From contig JAFDKH010000006.1 in assembly GCA_019307065.1 (NCBI GenBank), positions 42,881 to 106,880 on the forward strand: 64,000 nt of DNA. The letters are read 5' to 3'. Positions 1 to 9,313 of this stretch are shown piece after piece. The translations under genes and the position numbers were made by a program. The notes beneath the pieces were generated by a model, which was not told the origin of the DNA, did no database searches, and saw only the letters and a program-made list of their open reading frames with translations. Source of the stretch: Deltaproteobacteria bacterium. GTDB lineage: Bacteria > Myxococcota > B64-G9. Each line of letters begins with the position of its first letter. The first letter of the stretch is position 1.

Positions 1-858
1 GGTTCGATGGGCTGGGCGCAGAGCGAGTTGGCCAGTAACTTCTCCACCTTTATCGAATCGGCCGAAACCATGGATGTCGATTTCCACGTCGGAGTAATCG
101 CCACCGAAGTCAACGACCCCGAAACCGACCAGGGCTCCCCGCCGCGGGACATTTTTCCGGGTGTTCTGATTCAAACAGATACCAGCCCGAAAATCATTAC
201 CAACACGACTCCCGATGTCTCGGGTGCGTTTGCCAACAACGTCAAGATCGGCACCTGCTGTTCGGATGAACAAGAGGCCGGTTTGCAGGCCGCCTGGATG
301 GCTCTTAGCCCGCCCAACGTGGACGATCCCAGCATGAACGCCGGCTTCCTGCGCGAAGATGCCAAGCTGTATATTATCTGCGTCAGTGACGAGCAGGATC
401 AATCCAAGGGCACGCCCGATTTCTATGTCGACTATTTCTCTTCGATCAAGGGCTATCGCAACACTGAAATGATGAAGGTCAGCGCAATTGTGATTCCTTC
501 GCCCAAGCCAGGCGGCTGCGGGGCCGATTCTTCTTCGCCGGGCACCCGCTATATCGAGGTAGCCGACCGGACCGGGGGTATTTTTGAATCGCTCTGCACC
601 AGTAACTGGGCCCAGGCCCTGGACAACCTGGGAATCGACGCCTTCGCCTCGATTCGCGAATTCCCGCTCTCGCGGCCGGCCGACGAGAACACCATTGTAG
701 TTACCATCAACGACGTCGAGATTCCCGAGGCCTCCAGCGAGGGTGGGGCCGACGGCTGGACATATTACGAAGACACCAATACCATATACTTTGGAGATGA
801 TTACGTTCCCGAAAAGGGAGACAAGATAGAAGTTTCGTATACTGCAGTTTGTCTGTAG
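1..858 (+). CDS. VWA-domain surface protein, C-terminal part (cut by left edge)
   Basis: The frame is open from the first base, and the first residues (GSM) are the tail of a DxSGSM metal-ion-dependent adhesion site, so the gene begins left of the window; the internal ATG at 7 is not its start. The 285 visible residues are a von Willebrand factor A domain and a short beta-rich tail ending VSYTAVCL. They align along their whole length with the C-terminus of the next gene (shared TEVND, GTCCSDEQEAGL, SDEQDQS, REFPLSRPAD blocks), so the two are tandem paralogues. By analogy the missing N-terminus probably carries a lipoprotein signal and Ig-like repeats. Adhesion or surface binding is inferred from the family. 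Confidence 0.85.
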   Translation, partial: GSMGWAQSELASNFSTFIESAETMDVDFHVGVIATEVNDPETDQGSPPRDIFPGVLIQTDTSPKIITNTTPDVSGAFANNVKIGTCCSDEQEAGLQAAWMALSPPNVDDPSMNAGFLREDAKLYIICVSDEQDQSKGTPDFYVDYFSSIKGYRNTEMMKVSAIVIPSPKPGGCGADSSSPGTRYIEVADRTGGIFESLCTSNWAQALDNLGIDAFASIREFPLSRPADENTIVVTINDVEIPEASSEGGADGWTYYEDTNTIYFGDDYVPEKGDKIEVSYTAVCL

Positions 859-894
859 TTCGCGCGGTTTTTTTGCCGCGAGGAGGATAGAGCC

Positions 895-3800
895 ATGAAG
901 CCGAATCGTGCAATCCTGTTTTTATCGGCCCTGATGCTTTTCTTGGTAGCCGTGAATTGCGAGTGCGACGACGGGGGCGGGGTGGAAACCGCCGCACCGA
1001 ATGTCGACAGGTTCCATGTCGGTGATTCGGAAACTCCGCTGCCGATCGACCAATTCTCCGATACACCCGAGTCGGGCGAGTTGTCGATCGACTTCGGCTT
1101 GATAGACGTGGATACGATTGGCCGCAAATACTTGTTTTTTCGCAACGGCGGCAAGTCCGATCTGATCTTGTCCAACGTTGAGATGAACGCGGGTTCGAGT
1201 GCCGATTTCATGGTGGCCTGCAACAAGGCCGGCATCTTTTCCGACTGCCCGATTACCGGCGGCGAAACTTTGGCGATCCCGTCCGGGGCTGACCTGGTTT
1301 TCCAGGTGTCCTATGCTCCCAAGGATGTCGGACTCGATAGCGGCAGTTTCGTAATCCAGCTCAACGTTCCCGATCATAAAACCATTACAGTAAATCTCAA
1401 CGGCGAGGGCGTGACTCCCGAGGTCAAGGTATGCATAACCGAGTGCATCGGCGATCAAAACGGGGCCGCTTGTATGGCCGGAACAGAAATATGTAACGAC
1501 GCCGTAGCCCCGGATGACTTGCAGATGCCCTTTGGCGAGGTGGACATGGACACCACTTTGCGGCGCCACGTAGTCATCACCAACCAGGGCGATCGGCCAC
1601 TCCAAATCAGCGGGCTCAGTTTTTCGACCGGTGACTTCAACCAGTTCCAGATCGACAAGAACGGCCAAGATCTGCCCGGCATTTTGCCGGTCGGCCAGCA
1701 GGCCGAGATTTTCGTGATCTACGATCCGGGAACCGGGGGTGCCCATAGTTGTGCTTTGAAGATTGTTTCGAATGACGTCAACGAGCGTGAAATACGGGTG
1801 CAGCTTAGCGGCCTGGCCATGGCCCCCCGGGTTTGTCCCAGCCCGCTGTTTCTGGATTTTGGCAACGTGGCTTCGGGCGAAACCCTGGTCAAGACCTTCG
1901 AAGTCAAGAATTGCGGTTTGCTCGATTTGAATTTGATGAACGTGGCCATGAACATAGATTCCAGCTCGGATTTTACATTATTGAACTTGCCCGGCTTGCC
2001 GCTGAACCTGCCCCCGGATCAAGTCGTCAATATCGAAGTTCAGTACGCCCCGCCTTCCCAGGGTACCGATCACGGCGGGGTCGATCTCTTTTCGAATGAC
2101 CCGGCCTCGAACCCGGGCAACAATTTAACCGGCACGGTGGCCCTGTCGGGGCAGTCTATTCCGCGAGCCTGCGACATTCAGGCCACTCCATTTGCGATTA
2201 GTTTCGGCGGCGTGGTCGTCAACGGTGACCAGACAGTCGACTTGATTATCAGCAACCAGGGGACCGACACCTGCATCTTGAATGACGCAGCCATAACTGC
2301 AAATTCGGCCAACAACGAATTTGAAATAGTAAGTCAACCGAGCGCCAATACCAACTTCGACCCGGGCGATACCTTGGTGATTCAAGTCAAGTACCACCCG
2401 ATCAATCTCGGTTCGGATGTCGGCACCCTGACCTTGTACGGCAACGACAAGGACGCCAGCGAAATTCCAGTCGATCTGAACGGCAGCGGGGTCGACTCGG
2501 CTGTTTGCGATCTGAGGGTGACTCCCACCAGCCAGAATTTCGGCATGATCAAGGTCAACAACACCCAGGCCGCGGCAGTTGTATTAGAAAACCGGGGCCA
2601 GGAAGTCTGTTCGATCACCCGGCTAGAATTAAAGCAAAGCGCCATGCAGCCGGGTAACTTAGAAATCACTTCGAACCATTCGTTGCCGATTACCCTGGTT
2701 GGCGGGGCTTCGACTCAGGTCGAAATCACCTTTGCGCCCGATCACCCCGGCGATCACAAGAGCTATCTGTGGCTCAACGCCAACGATCCCGATCTGCAAA
2801 TCGGAGGAATCGATTGCATCTGGAACAAGGGCGCAGCAATCGCCATGGGTGAGGCTTGCATATCGATCAAGGGCAGCTCCGCCGAGGGTACCATCGCGGT
2901 GGTTCCGGCCGAACTGGATTTCGGGGTTGTGACTGTCGGCTGCGCCTCGCCCGAACTGCACGTGACGGTCTACAACCTGGGCGGCATCGCTTTGAACATC
3001 AGCAGTATCTATCTGGCTGATCCGGGCGGGCCGTTTCAGATTCGGTCGGCCCCGAATACACCGACAGTAATCAATCCGGGTTCAGATATTGAACTACGTT
3101 TGCGTTATGTCCCGCCTGATACCAATACACATCATTCGACTTTGTACATCGAGTCGGATGCATCCAACGCGCCCTTGTTCGGCGTGCCGCTTTACGGACG
3201 CGGGACGAATATCACCGATCAAACGGATGTCTTTCACCAGCCCGACCAGGTCAAATCGGATGTCCTGTTCGTGATCGACAACTCCGGTTCGATGAGCGAA
3301 GAGCAATCTGACCTGATCAATAACTTCGACTCATTCATCAACCACGCCATAACCCTGGATGTGGATTTTCACATCGGCGTAATCACGACCGAGGTCAATG
3401 ACGCCGAAACCGGACAGGGCAGCCCGTCTAGAGATATTTATCCGGGTGTTCTGGTGCATCCGTCCAGCCGGCCCAAGATCATCACCAACACTACGCCCAA
3501 CCTGACCGATGCTTTCACCGACAACGCCAATGTCGGCACCTGTTGTTCGGACGAGCAGGAAGCCGGCCTGGAAGCGGCCTGGATGGCACTCAGCCCCGGT
3601 TACATCGATGACCCGGCCAAGAACGGCGGGTTTCTGCGCGAAGACGCCAAGTTGTACATTATCTTGTTGAGCGACGAGCAGGATCAGTCCGCCGGCGATC
3701 CTGATTTCTACGTGGACTTCTTTTCCTCGATCAAGGGTTACCGCAATACCGAGCGGATGGCTGTCTCGGCCATCGTCGGTGACTCACCCAGCGGTTGCGC

Positions 3801-4146
3801 CACAGCCGATAACGGCTCGCGCTACATCGAAGTCGCCAATCGGACTGGAGGCATTTTCGTGTCGATCTGCACCTCCAACTGGGCCCAGTCTTTGCAAAGC
3901 CTGGGGTTGGACGCCTTCGCCGCCATCCGTGAATTCCCCTTGTCGCGGCCGGCGGATTCGAATTCGATTGTCGTGACCGTCAATGGTTCCACTGTTCCCA
4001 AGGCGAGTTGCAATGATTGTGATGCCTGCCACGACGGCTGGGTCTACTATCCCGACACAAACACGATTTGTTTCGGAGCCAACTACGTGCCCGAGATGGG
4101 CGATGTGATCAACGTCAGTTACACGGCCGAGTGCATTATTCCCTGA
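895..4146 (+). CDS. choice-of-anchor-D (ASH/HYDIN-like) repeat protein with C-terminal VWA domain
   Basis: The ATG follows AGGAGG at 881-886. The N-terminus is a hydrophobic signal ending at a Cys (AVNC), a poor but possible lipobox, then a Cys/Asp/Gly-rich linker. About six Ig-like ASH/choice-of-anchor-D units follow (residues ~55-780), each with an LDFG-V...G pattern and an N-x-G turn. Residues ~785-1083 form a VWA domain with an intact DNSGSM MIDAS motif. The protein should be secreted or anchored at the outer membrane and bind ligand through the VWA domain. It lies 36 bp after its paralogue, so the pair arose by duplication and may be co-transcribed. No enzyme motif is seen. Confidence 0.85.
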   Translation: MKPNRAILFLSALMLFLVAVNCECDDGGGVETAAPNVDRFHVGDSETPLPIDQFSDTPESGELSIDFGLIDVDTIGRKYLFFRNGGKSDLILSNVEMNAGSSADFMVACNKAGIFSDCPITGGETLAIPSGADLVFQVSYAPKDVGLDSGSFVIQLNVPDHKTITVNLNGEGVTPEVKVCITECIGDQNGAACMAGTEICNDAVAPDDLQMPFGEVDMDTTLRRHVVITNQGDRPLQISGLSFSTGDFNQFQIDKNGQDLPGILPVGQQAEIFVIYDPGTGGAHSCALKIVSNDVNEREIRVQLSGLAMAPRVCPSPLFLDFGNVASGETLVKTFEVKNCGLLDLNLMNVAMNIDSSSDFTLLNLPGLPLNLPPDQVVNIEVQYAPPSQGTDHGGVDLFSNDPASNPGNNLTGTVALSGQSIPRACDIQATPFAISFGGVVVNGDQTVDLIISNQGTDTCILNDAAITANSANNEFEIVSQPSANTNFDPGDTLVIQVKYHPINLGSDVGTLTLYGNDKDASEIPVDLNGSGVDSAVCDLRVTPTSQNFGMIKVNNTQAAAVVLENRGQEVCSITRLELKQSAMQPGNLEITSNHSLPITLVGGASTQVEITFAPDHPGDHKSYLWLNANDPDLQIGGIDCIWNKGAAIAMGEACISIKGSSAEGTIAVVPAELDFGVVTVGCASPELHVTVYNLGGIALNISSIYLADPGGPFQIRSAPNTPTVINPGSDIELRLRYVPPDTNTHHSTLYIESDASNAPLFGVPLYGRGTNITDQTDVFHQPDQVKSDVLFVIDNSGSMSEEQSDLINNFDSFINHAITLDVDFHIGVITTEVNDAETGQGSPSRDIYPGVLVHPSSRPKIITNTTPNLTDAFTDNANVGTCCSDEQEAGLEAAWMALSPGYIDDPAKNGGFLREDAKLYIILLSDEQDQSAGDPDFYVDFFSSIKGYRNTERMAVSAIVGDSPSGCATADNGSRYIEVANRTGGIFVSICTSNWAQSLQSLGLDAFAAIREFPLSRPADSNSIVVTVNGSTVPKASCNDCDACHDGWVYYPDTNTICFGANYVPEMGDVINVSYTAECIIP

Positions 4147-4218
4147 TTATCCTCTTGTCACTTTGACCCTGAGCTTCAAGGCCGGAGGGTTTTAACCTCT
4201 GCCGTTGTGGAGGCGCGC

Positions 4219-5886
4219 ATGAAAACCAATGATCAAAATTCCAGCCTGAGCCGCAAATTGCTAACCGGCAGTTTGCTGCTATTTTGCGCCAGTCTGCTCT
4301 GTGCGCCCAGCTGTCAGGAGAAACCGGCCGATTCGCGCCCTGCCGCGAAGGAGAAAAAAGCAGCTGCCGAAAACAAGCCTCCCAAGACGGCTCCTTCGGC
4401 AGCGGTTTTTTTGCCACAGGTAGCCGGCGGATTTTATCCGGCCGATGCGGGTGATTTGAAAAGTTTGCTCAGCCGGCAACTCGAAGCTGCCACACCCGCT
4501 GCCGCTAAAGTCAAAGGCGATCTGCTGGGGATCTTCGTGCCGCATGCCGGCTACCGCTACTCGGGCCCGGTTGCCGCGCAGGCCTTTGCCGCCTTACATG
4601 GGCGAAAGTACGAACGGGTTGTCGTGTTGGGCCCGGCCCACCGCAGAAACTTCGCGCAGCCGGCTTTGCTGGACGCGAGTGCCTACCGAACACCCCTGGG
4701 AGATATTCCGATCGATCGGTCTGCCATAAAACGTCTGGCTGCCAGCGGAGCGGCCAGGGTCGACGAATCCAAGTTCAGAGACGAGCATGCTCTCGAAGTC
4801 GAGTTGCCTTTTCTGCAGGCCAGCCTTGCGGATTTTAAACTGGTACCGATAATGATCTCACGGGCCGACCCGGCCGCGACTTTGAAACTGGCCCGGGCTC
4901 TGAACGATATTTTTCCATCGAAAGACACTTTGTTTGTCGCCAGCACGGACATGTCGCATGACTTCCCCTACGAAGTCGCGGTTGCCATGGACAAAAACGC
5001 GATCCGTTTGATCAAGGCCCTGGACTCGAAAGGTTTGCAGGCCGCCTATCAAGAGTATCGCCGAGCTGGAATGGGAGTGAAACTGAACAAAGACGGCCGG
5101 CCCGAACCCAATTGCGCCCAGCTGTGCGGAATGGGCCCGGTTTTGACCCTGTTGGAGTTGGCCCGCATGCACCCGGCCGCCAAAGTCGAAATCCTGGATG
5201 TGCGCAACTCGGGCGATATCGTCGGCGACAAGAGCAGCCGCATCGTCGGCTACTTTTCAGCCACCGTAAGTTTAGAAAAGCCCAGGCCGGCTGCCAAGAA
5301 GAAGACCTCGGGCTCGACCGGCGACTTCCTGAACCAAGAGGAAAAACAGGCGTTATTGAAGATTGCACGAACTACCCTGGAAGTTTACTTAGACAGTAAA
5401 GAAGTGAAGGACTTCGAGCCGACTTTGCCCAAGCTAAAAGAGCCCGGGGCCGCTTTTGTAACCTTGAAAAAACACGGCCGGCTCAAAGGCTGCATCGGTT
5501 ACATGGAACCCGTCGATCCTTTGTGGAAAATGATTCGCGATCGAGTCATTGACGCTGCCGTGCATGATTCACGCTTTAAGCCGGTAACCAAAGAAGAGCT
5601 AAAAGACATCACCATCGAAATCTCGGTTCTCTCGCCGCGGGTCTTGGTCAAAGACCCGCTCAAAGAGATTGTGATCGGCCGCGACGGAGCCTGGCTGGAG
5701 ATCGGCCGGTCGCGAGGCGTCTTTTTGCCGCAGGTCCCGGTCGAGCAGCACTGGGATACGGTTGAGATCTATCTGGACCACCTGTGCCGCAAAGCCCGCG
5801 TCAACCAGCCCGGTTGCTGGAAATCGGCCGAGGCCCGCCTTCAGCGCTTTACCGCCCTGGTATTTTCAGAGGCTGGGCACGAATAG
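4219..5886 (+). CDS. MEMO1-AMMECR1 fusion protein (AmmeMemoRadiSam B+A), putative lipoprotein
   Basis: The ATG at 4219 is chosen over an in-frame GTG at 4207 because GGAGG (4209-4213) lies 5 bases before it. A signal peptide ends in a lipobox-like APSC and is followed by a K/A/P linker. Residues ~60-350 are a MEMO1/LigB-like domain that keeps the metal-site residues: His in VPHAGYRYSG, His in LGPAHRR, the DMSHD stretch and Cys in LCGMGP. Residues ~370-555 are an AMMECR1 domain with its LKGCIGY motif. These are components B and A of the AmmeMemoRadiSam system, usually separate and cytosolic and accompanied by a radical-SAM gene, which is absent from this window. The reaction is not established. 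Fusion plus an export signal is unusual. Confidence 0.85.
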   Translation: MKTNDQNSSLSRKLLTGSLLLFCASLLCAPSCQEKPADSRPAAKEKKAAAENKPPKTAPSAAVFLPQVAGGFYPADAGDLKSLLSRQLEAATPAAAKVKGDLLGIFVPHAGYRYSGPVAAQAFAALHGRKYERVVVLGPAHRRNFAQPALLDASAYRTPLGDIPIDRSAIKRLAASGAARVDESKFRDEHALEVELPFLQASLADFKLVPIMISRADPAATLKLARALNDIFPSKDTLFVASTDMSHDFPYEVAVAMDKNAIRLIKALDSKGLQAAYQEYRRAGMGVKLNKDGRPEPNCAQLCGMGPVLTLLELARMHPAAKVEILDVRNSGDIVGDKSSRIVGYFSATVSLEKPRPAAKKKTSGSTGDFLNQEEKQALLKIARTTLEVYLDSKEVKDFEPTLPKLKEPGAAFVTLKKHGRLKGCIGYMEPVDPLWKMIRDRVIDAAVHDSRFKPVTKEELKDITIEISVLSPRVLVKDPLKEIVIGRDGAWLEIGRSRGVFLPQVPVEQHWDTVEIYLDHLCRKARVNQPGCWKSAEARLQRFTALVFSEAGHE

Positions 5887-5917
5887 AAAAGCGTATCTGT
5901 TTTCGTGTTCGACCTAA

Positions 5918-6979
5918 CTAAGGGCTCACGTAACTCTCGAGGTCTTGGTATTTCGAGCAGGCATTTTGAAAAGGTGTTGCCCAATCACCGGTGAAGTTGG
6001 TGTTGTTCAATACCTCGATGTGCAGGTGCGGGCCGTAGGAGTAGCCCAGGTCTCCCATCTCGGCGATCTTTTGGCCCTTGGTTACGCAATCGCCGACTGA
6101 AACATTGGCCGAGCGGTTGTGACCGTAGGTGGAGTAGAACCCCGGGCTGTGCTTGACGATTATCGCGTATGGTCCCCGGCCGATAGTCGGGCCGTCGAGC
6201 CACATCGGGCCGATGTAAACGACTTTGCCGGAGGCGATAGACACAATGCGTTCACCGTTGGTGCCGCAAATGTCTGTGCCGGTGTGGAACCCGCAGGTTT
6301 GATAGTCGACCGGTACGCCGAAGGCCTGGCATACCCAGTGAATGTTCGGGCAGGGCCATGTAAAACTTGTCGGCTTGGCGCCCTCTCCGCAGGGGGGCGT
6401 ATCGGTCACGCAGATGTTGTCTTCGCAGAGGGGAAAGTCCTCCAGGGTGCAGTGGGCGTCGGTTCGGCAGGCGACACAGCTTTGCTCCAGGCAGTAGGGC
6501 TGGGAGGCCTCAGTGCACTCCTGATCGGTCAGGCAACCGGAAGTGCGGCAGGTTCCCTGTAGGCATAGTGGTTGGGCCTGGTCCGTACAGTGTGCGTCTG
6601 CGCGGCATTCAACGCAGGTATTGGTCAGACAATAGGGTCTGTCCAGGGTCGTGCAGTCTTCGTCCTGGGTGCACCCGCTTTGGACACAGCTACCGGCCTG
6701 GCATGTGAATATACCGGTTTGCGGACAGTCACCGTCGTCTCGACAGGCAACACAACGGCTGTCAACACACCAGGCTTGGCCGGATTCGGTGCACTCATTG
6801 TCGCTGATGCAACCGGTCGAGATCGGAACACAAACCGCCTCCAGGCAGTGGTACCGGAGAGGATCGGGACAATCGGCGGGCGTGGTACATTTTGTTGGCG
6901 CCCCGCCGGAGCAACTCACTTGTGCCAGGATCAGCACAGCGACGGTCAGGCTCAAGATGACAACAGCCTTGGTTCTCAT
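5918..6979 (-). CDS. cysteine-rich lipoprotein with C-terminal M23 (LytM) peptidase domain
   Basis: The start at 6979 is preceded by AAGGAG; an in-frame start at 7015 lies upstream of that site and was not used. A signal peptide ends at VSC. Residues ~25-190 are about six Cys-rich units of the C-x2-D-x2-C type also seen in other lipoproteins of this window. The C-terminal ~150 residues are an M23/LytM domain with the zinc ligands present: HTGTD (HxxxD) and GPHLH (HxH). Active M23 enzymes cut peptidoglycan cross-bridges or small proteins, so this is probably a periplasmic or surface endopeptidase. It follows the FG-GAP lipoprotein by 26 bp and is likely co-transcribed with it. Confidence 0.85.
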   Translation of the reverse strand: MRTKAVVILSLTVAVLILAQVSCSGGAPTKCTTPADCPDPLRYHCLEAVCVPISTGCISDNECTESGQAWCVDSRCVACRDDGDCPQTGIFTCQAGSCVQSGCTQDEDCTTLDRPYCLTNTCVECRADAHCTDQAQPLCLQGTCRTSGCLTDQECTEASQPYCLEQSCVACRTDAHCTLEDFPLCEDNICVTDTPPCGEGAKPTSFTWPCPNIHWVCQAFGVPVDYQTCGFHTGTDICGTNGERIVSIASGKVVYIGPMWLDGPTIGRGPYAIIVKHSPGFYSTYGHNRSANVSVGDCVTKGQKIAEMGDLGYSYGPHLHIEVLNNTNFTGDWATPFQNACSKYQDLESYVSP

Positions 6980-7005
6980 CTTAGCTCCTTTTTGCAGACT
7001 ACGAA

Positions 7006-8499
7006 TCAGTAACAAACCTTATCTGCCAGCAAAACTTCGATCTTGTCGGTAACAGAAGTCGATGCTGCCAGATCGGCGAAGCCGTCTCCGTTCAGATCGC
7101 GAGCCACTATTCCGCTGGGCCGGCCTGAAACCGGATATTGCACCGCGGAGGCAAAACCCCCGCCTTCAACAGCAAACATTACACTGATGCTGTCGGTCAG
7201 GAAATTTGCCACGGCTAGATCGAGCAACCCGTCTGAATTGAAATCAGCCGCCGCGGCGGTCCGCGGTTCACCGTTTGGTTCGGTGGTGAAGGCCAGCGGG
7301 GCTGCCAGGCTGCCGTCGCTGTTTCCGCGCAGCAAGCTCACCGAGTGAGCGTAGCGGTTGACGCTGACGATATCGTTGTGGCCGTCACGGTTGAAATCGT
7401 TAATAAGCAGATGGGTGCAGCCTTGCCCGGCATCGAAATCCGCCCGTGCTCCCAGAGATCCGTCCGGCTGTGCCAACCATACACTTGCAGTGTTGGCCGT
7501 GCGGTTGGCGGCAACAACGTCCAGCCGACCGTCAGCGTTCAGGTCACCCAACGCGACCCAAACGGGTTCGGCTGCTCCGGGCAGGGTGCTTTCAACCACA
7601 AAGCCACCGTCCCCGTCCCCGGCCAGTATGATCAGTTGATTGCGTCCGTGGTCGGCAACGATCAGGTCAAGGTCTGTGTCTCCGTTCACGTCTCCGGCGG
7701 CAATGCCGAGTAGCGTACCGCCGACATCGATCAACTGGGCATTGGCAAAATCAAACTGGCCGGCCGCCAGGGTCTGGTTTTTCAAAATGGCCACCTTGCC
7801 GGTGAAGTCGGCGGCGGCGATGTCCGTCAAACCGTTTGAATTAAAATCCGCCAGGGCCGTGACCCAGGGCCCGGAGCCGGCTGGAAAGCTCAGCGGCGAG
7901 CCGAAACTGCCGTTGCCCAGGTTTGGCAGCACCACGACCGAGGAGGCGTCATCCGAGCCCACTACGAGATCAAGGGCGCCGTCTCCGTCCAGGTCAGCGG
8001 AGTTGAGAAAGGCCGGGTCTTCCGGCCCGGTATACGGCTGGGCGACCCCGAAGGTGCCGGTCGGATCACAGCATTCTCCCTGGCGCGGCGTGTTTTCACA
8101 TTGCCTGTCCCGGCAACTGTCGATCGTGCATGGATCATTGTCGTCGCAGTCCGCGTCCAAAGCGCAGCCTCCGTCACACTTAGTGTCCAATTCATCCGTC
8201 CAGCCGTCACAGTCATCATCCAGGTCGTTTTCGCAGGTGCCCGGGTGATCTTTGCCTTCGACTGAACAGCAACGATTTTGATTGCAGCAAAGACCGTCTA
8301 TACAGGCCCACCCGGCGGGGCAGTCCAATTGCTGGCAATCAGCTAAGCGGCAGGTCTCATAGAAACATAAGAGCGTGCCTTCGCAATCCAGATCCGTCTG
8401 GCAGCTGTCTCCTTCTTTGGAAATAGACGAAAAGCAGCCGCCGCCCAGTAAAAAAACGAACAGGCAGCTTACCACAACGCACGAACTGGCAGATTTCAC
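7006..8499 (-). CDS. FG-GAP/VCBS-repeat lipoprotein with MopE-like Cys-rich N-terminus
   Basis: GTG start with AGGAG about eight bases upstream. The signal peptide ends in a clear lipobox (LLGGGC). Residues ~30-150 are Cys/Asp-rich, including the NDLDDDCDGWTD motif typical of MopE-like secreted proteins of Myxococcota. From ~150 to the end are about seven FG-GAP/VCBS units (DLDGDGALDLVVG, DVNGDTDLDLIVA, DLNGDGFADLAAS), each with a calcium-binding DxDxDG loop. They should fold as an extracellular beta-propeller as in integrin-alpha-like proteins. The ligand is unknown. It is the first gene of a minus-strand pair with the M23 lipoprotein. Confidence 0.85.
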   Translation of the reverse strand: MKSASSCVVVSCLFVFLLGGGCFSSISKEGDSCQTDLDCEGTLLCFYETCRLADCQQLDCPAGWACIDGLCCNQNRCCSVEGKDHPGTCENDLDDDCDGWTDELDTKCDGGCALDADCDDNDPCTIDSCRDRQCENTPRQGECCDPTGTFGVAQPYTGPEDPAFLNSADLDGDGALDLVVGSDDASSVVVLPNLGNGSFGSPLSFPAGSGPWVTALADFNSNGLTDIAAADFTGKVAILKNQTLAAGQFDFANAQLIDVGGTLLGIAAGDVNGDTDLDLIVADHGRNQLIILAGDGDGGFVVESTLPGAAEPVWVALGDLNADGRLDVVAANRTANTASVWLAQPDGSLGARADFDAGQGCTHLLINDFNRDGHNDIVSVNRYAHSVSLLRGNSDGSLAAPLAFTTEPNGEPRTAAAADFNSDGLLDLAVANFLTDSISVMFAVEGGGFASAVQYPVSGRPSGIVARDLNGDGFADLAASTSVTDKIEVLLADKVCY

Positions 8500-8532
8500 G
8501 ATAGTGCTCCTTGTTTTTCTTTGTCATTTGCA

Positions 8533-8561
8533 ATAATAACTTACTAATGCAATTTAGTTAA
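8533..8561 (-). promoter_or_regulatory. candidate sigma70 promoter for the FG-GAP/M23 gene pair
   Basis: On the minus strand a TTAACT -35 (8556-8561), a 17-base spacer and a TATTAT -10 (8533-8538) lie 34 bases before the GTG start, in an AT-rich stretch between divergent genes. The match is good but not perfect and there is no experimental support. Confidence 0.4.
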
Positions 8562-8632
8562 GCATCGATGGAGCTTGACTATATCGAGAGCAGATCCTTG
8601 ACGAAGCCAGATAACGGCTCGGAGGGAGTTTG

Positions 8633-9205
8633 ATGAAGAGAAACCCCGTTCTCTACATTCTGATCGCATTCGGCGCTCTTCTACTGCACCTTTTTTGGCG
8701 GGCCTTTCGCGACAGGTTGCGCCACGGCACTTATATAGAAGGACGCGAGGCGGGGCGTCGCGCCATCGAGACCTATCACGGCAAGTTCGTATTCGACCCG
8801 CGTAGTCGCAATATCCGTATTAAAACACCCAAGGGGGGCCTGTTCCGCCTGGCCTATGATGACATAGTCTGTCTGAACTTCGAGAAGGGCTGGCAGCAAG
8901 CGACGATGTCCGAGTTCCTCTTCGAGGACTCCAGCATCTTAGACCTGAGCGGCAGGTACCGCGACCGCATGCACAGCTACAATGTCTTTATCAAGACCCG
9001 CAACGGGACGGTCCCATTTTTTACTGTCTCGCAGTACGAGGTGCGCGATTTTTTGGATTTCGTCACCCCCATCTTGCAGGGCATCCTGAAGCTGCTGCAC
9101 CTTCGGCGCAATGTCCGCGACTACGCCAACGAGATCCGCGACAAGGTAACGCAGGCCTTCGCCAGCGAGGGCATTCAACTCCAGCCCGGTCGCGACTGGA
9201 TGTAG
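8633..9205 (+). CDS. membrane-anchored protein of unknown function
   Basis: GGAGGGAG (8621-8628) precedes ATG 8633; a TTG three bases earlier is too close to it. The 190-residue product has one N-terminal transmembrane helix (~5-22, LYILIAFGALLLHLF), then a basic stretch and a soluble domain with alternating strands (YDDIVCLNFEKGW, MHSYNVFIKTRNGTVPFF) and a helical C-terminus. The topology suggests an inner-membrane protein with a cytosolic domain, possibly PH-like in fold, but I recognise no family. It stands alone between the divergent FG-GAP gene and the crotonase operon. Confidence 0.75.
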   Translation: MKRNPVLYILIAFGALLLHLFWRAFRDRLRHGTYIEGREAGRRAIETYHGKFVFDPRSRNIRIKTPKGGLFRLAYDDIVCLNFEKGWQQATMSEFLFEDSSILDLSGRYRDRMHSYNVFIKTRNGTVPFFTVSQYEVRDFLDFVTPILQGILKLLHLRRNVRDYANEIRDKVTQAFASEGIQLQPGRDWM

Positions 9206-9313
9206 CTTTTTGCCACTCTTTCTAACTTGACAAATTGGTAAAATCTCGTTTTTAGTCAACTATGTTAAGAATTCCCAAAGCTTTCTTTTCTTTTAGTTAC
9301 GAGGTGATTTGTC

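Noticed and set aside
922-1746. 274-codon antisense frame opposite the ASH/VWA gene
   Set aside because: Lies wholly inside a clear repeat protein and shows no coding features of its own.
9255-9268. 14-base word GTCAACTATGTTAA shared with 22989-23002
   Set aside because: A few such chance matches are expected in 64 kb; flanking sequence does not extend the similarity beyond a few bases.
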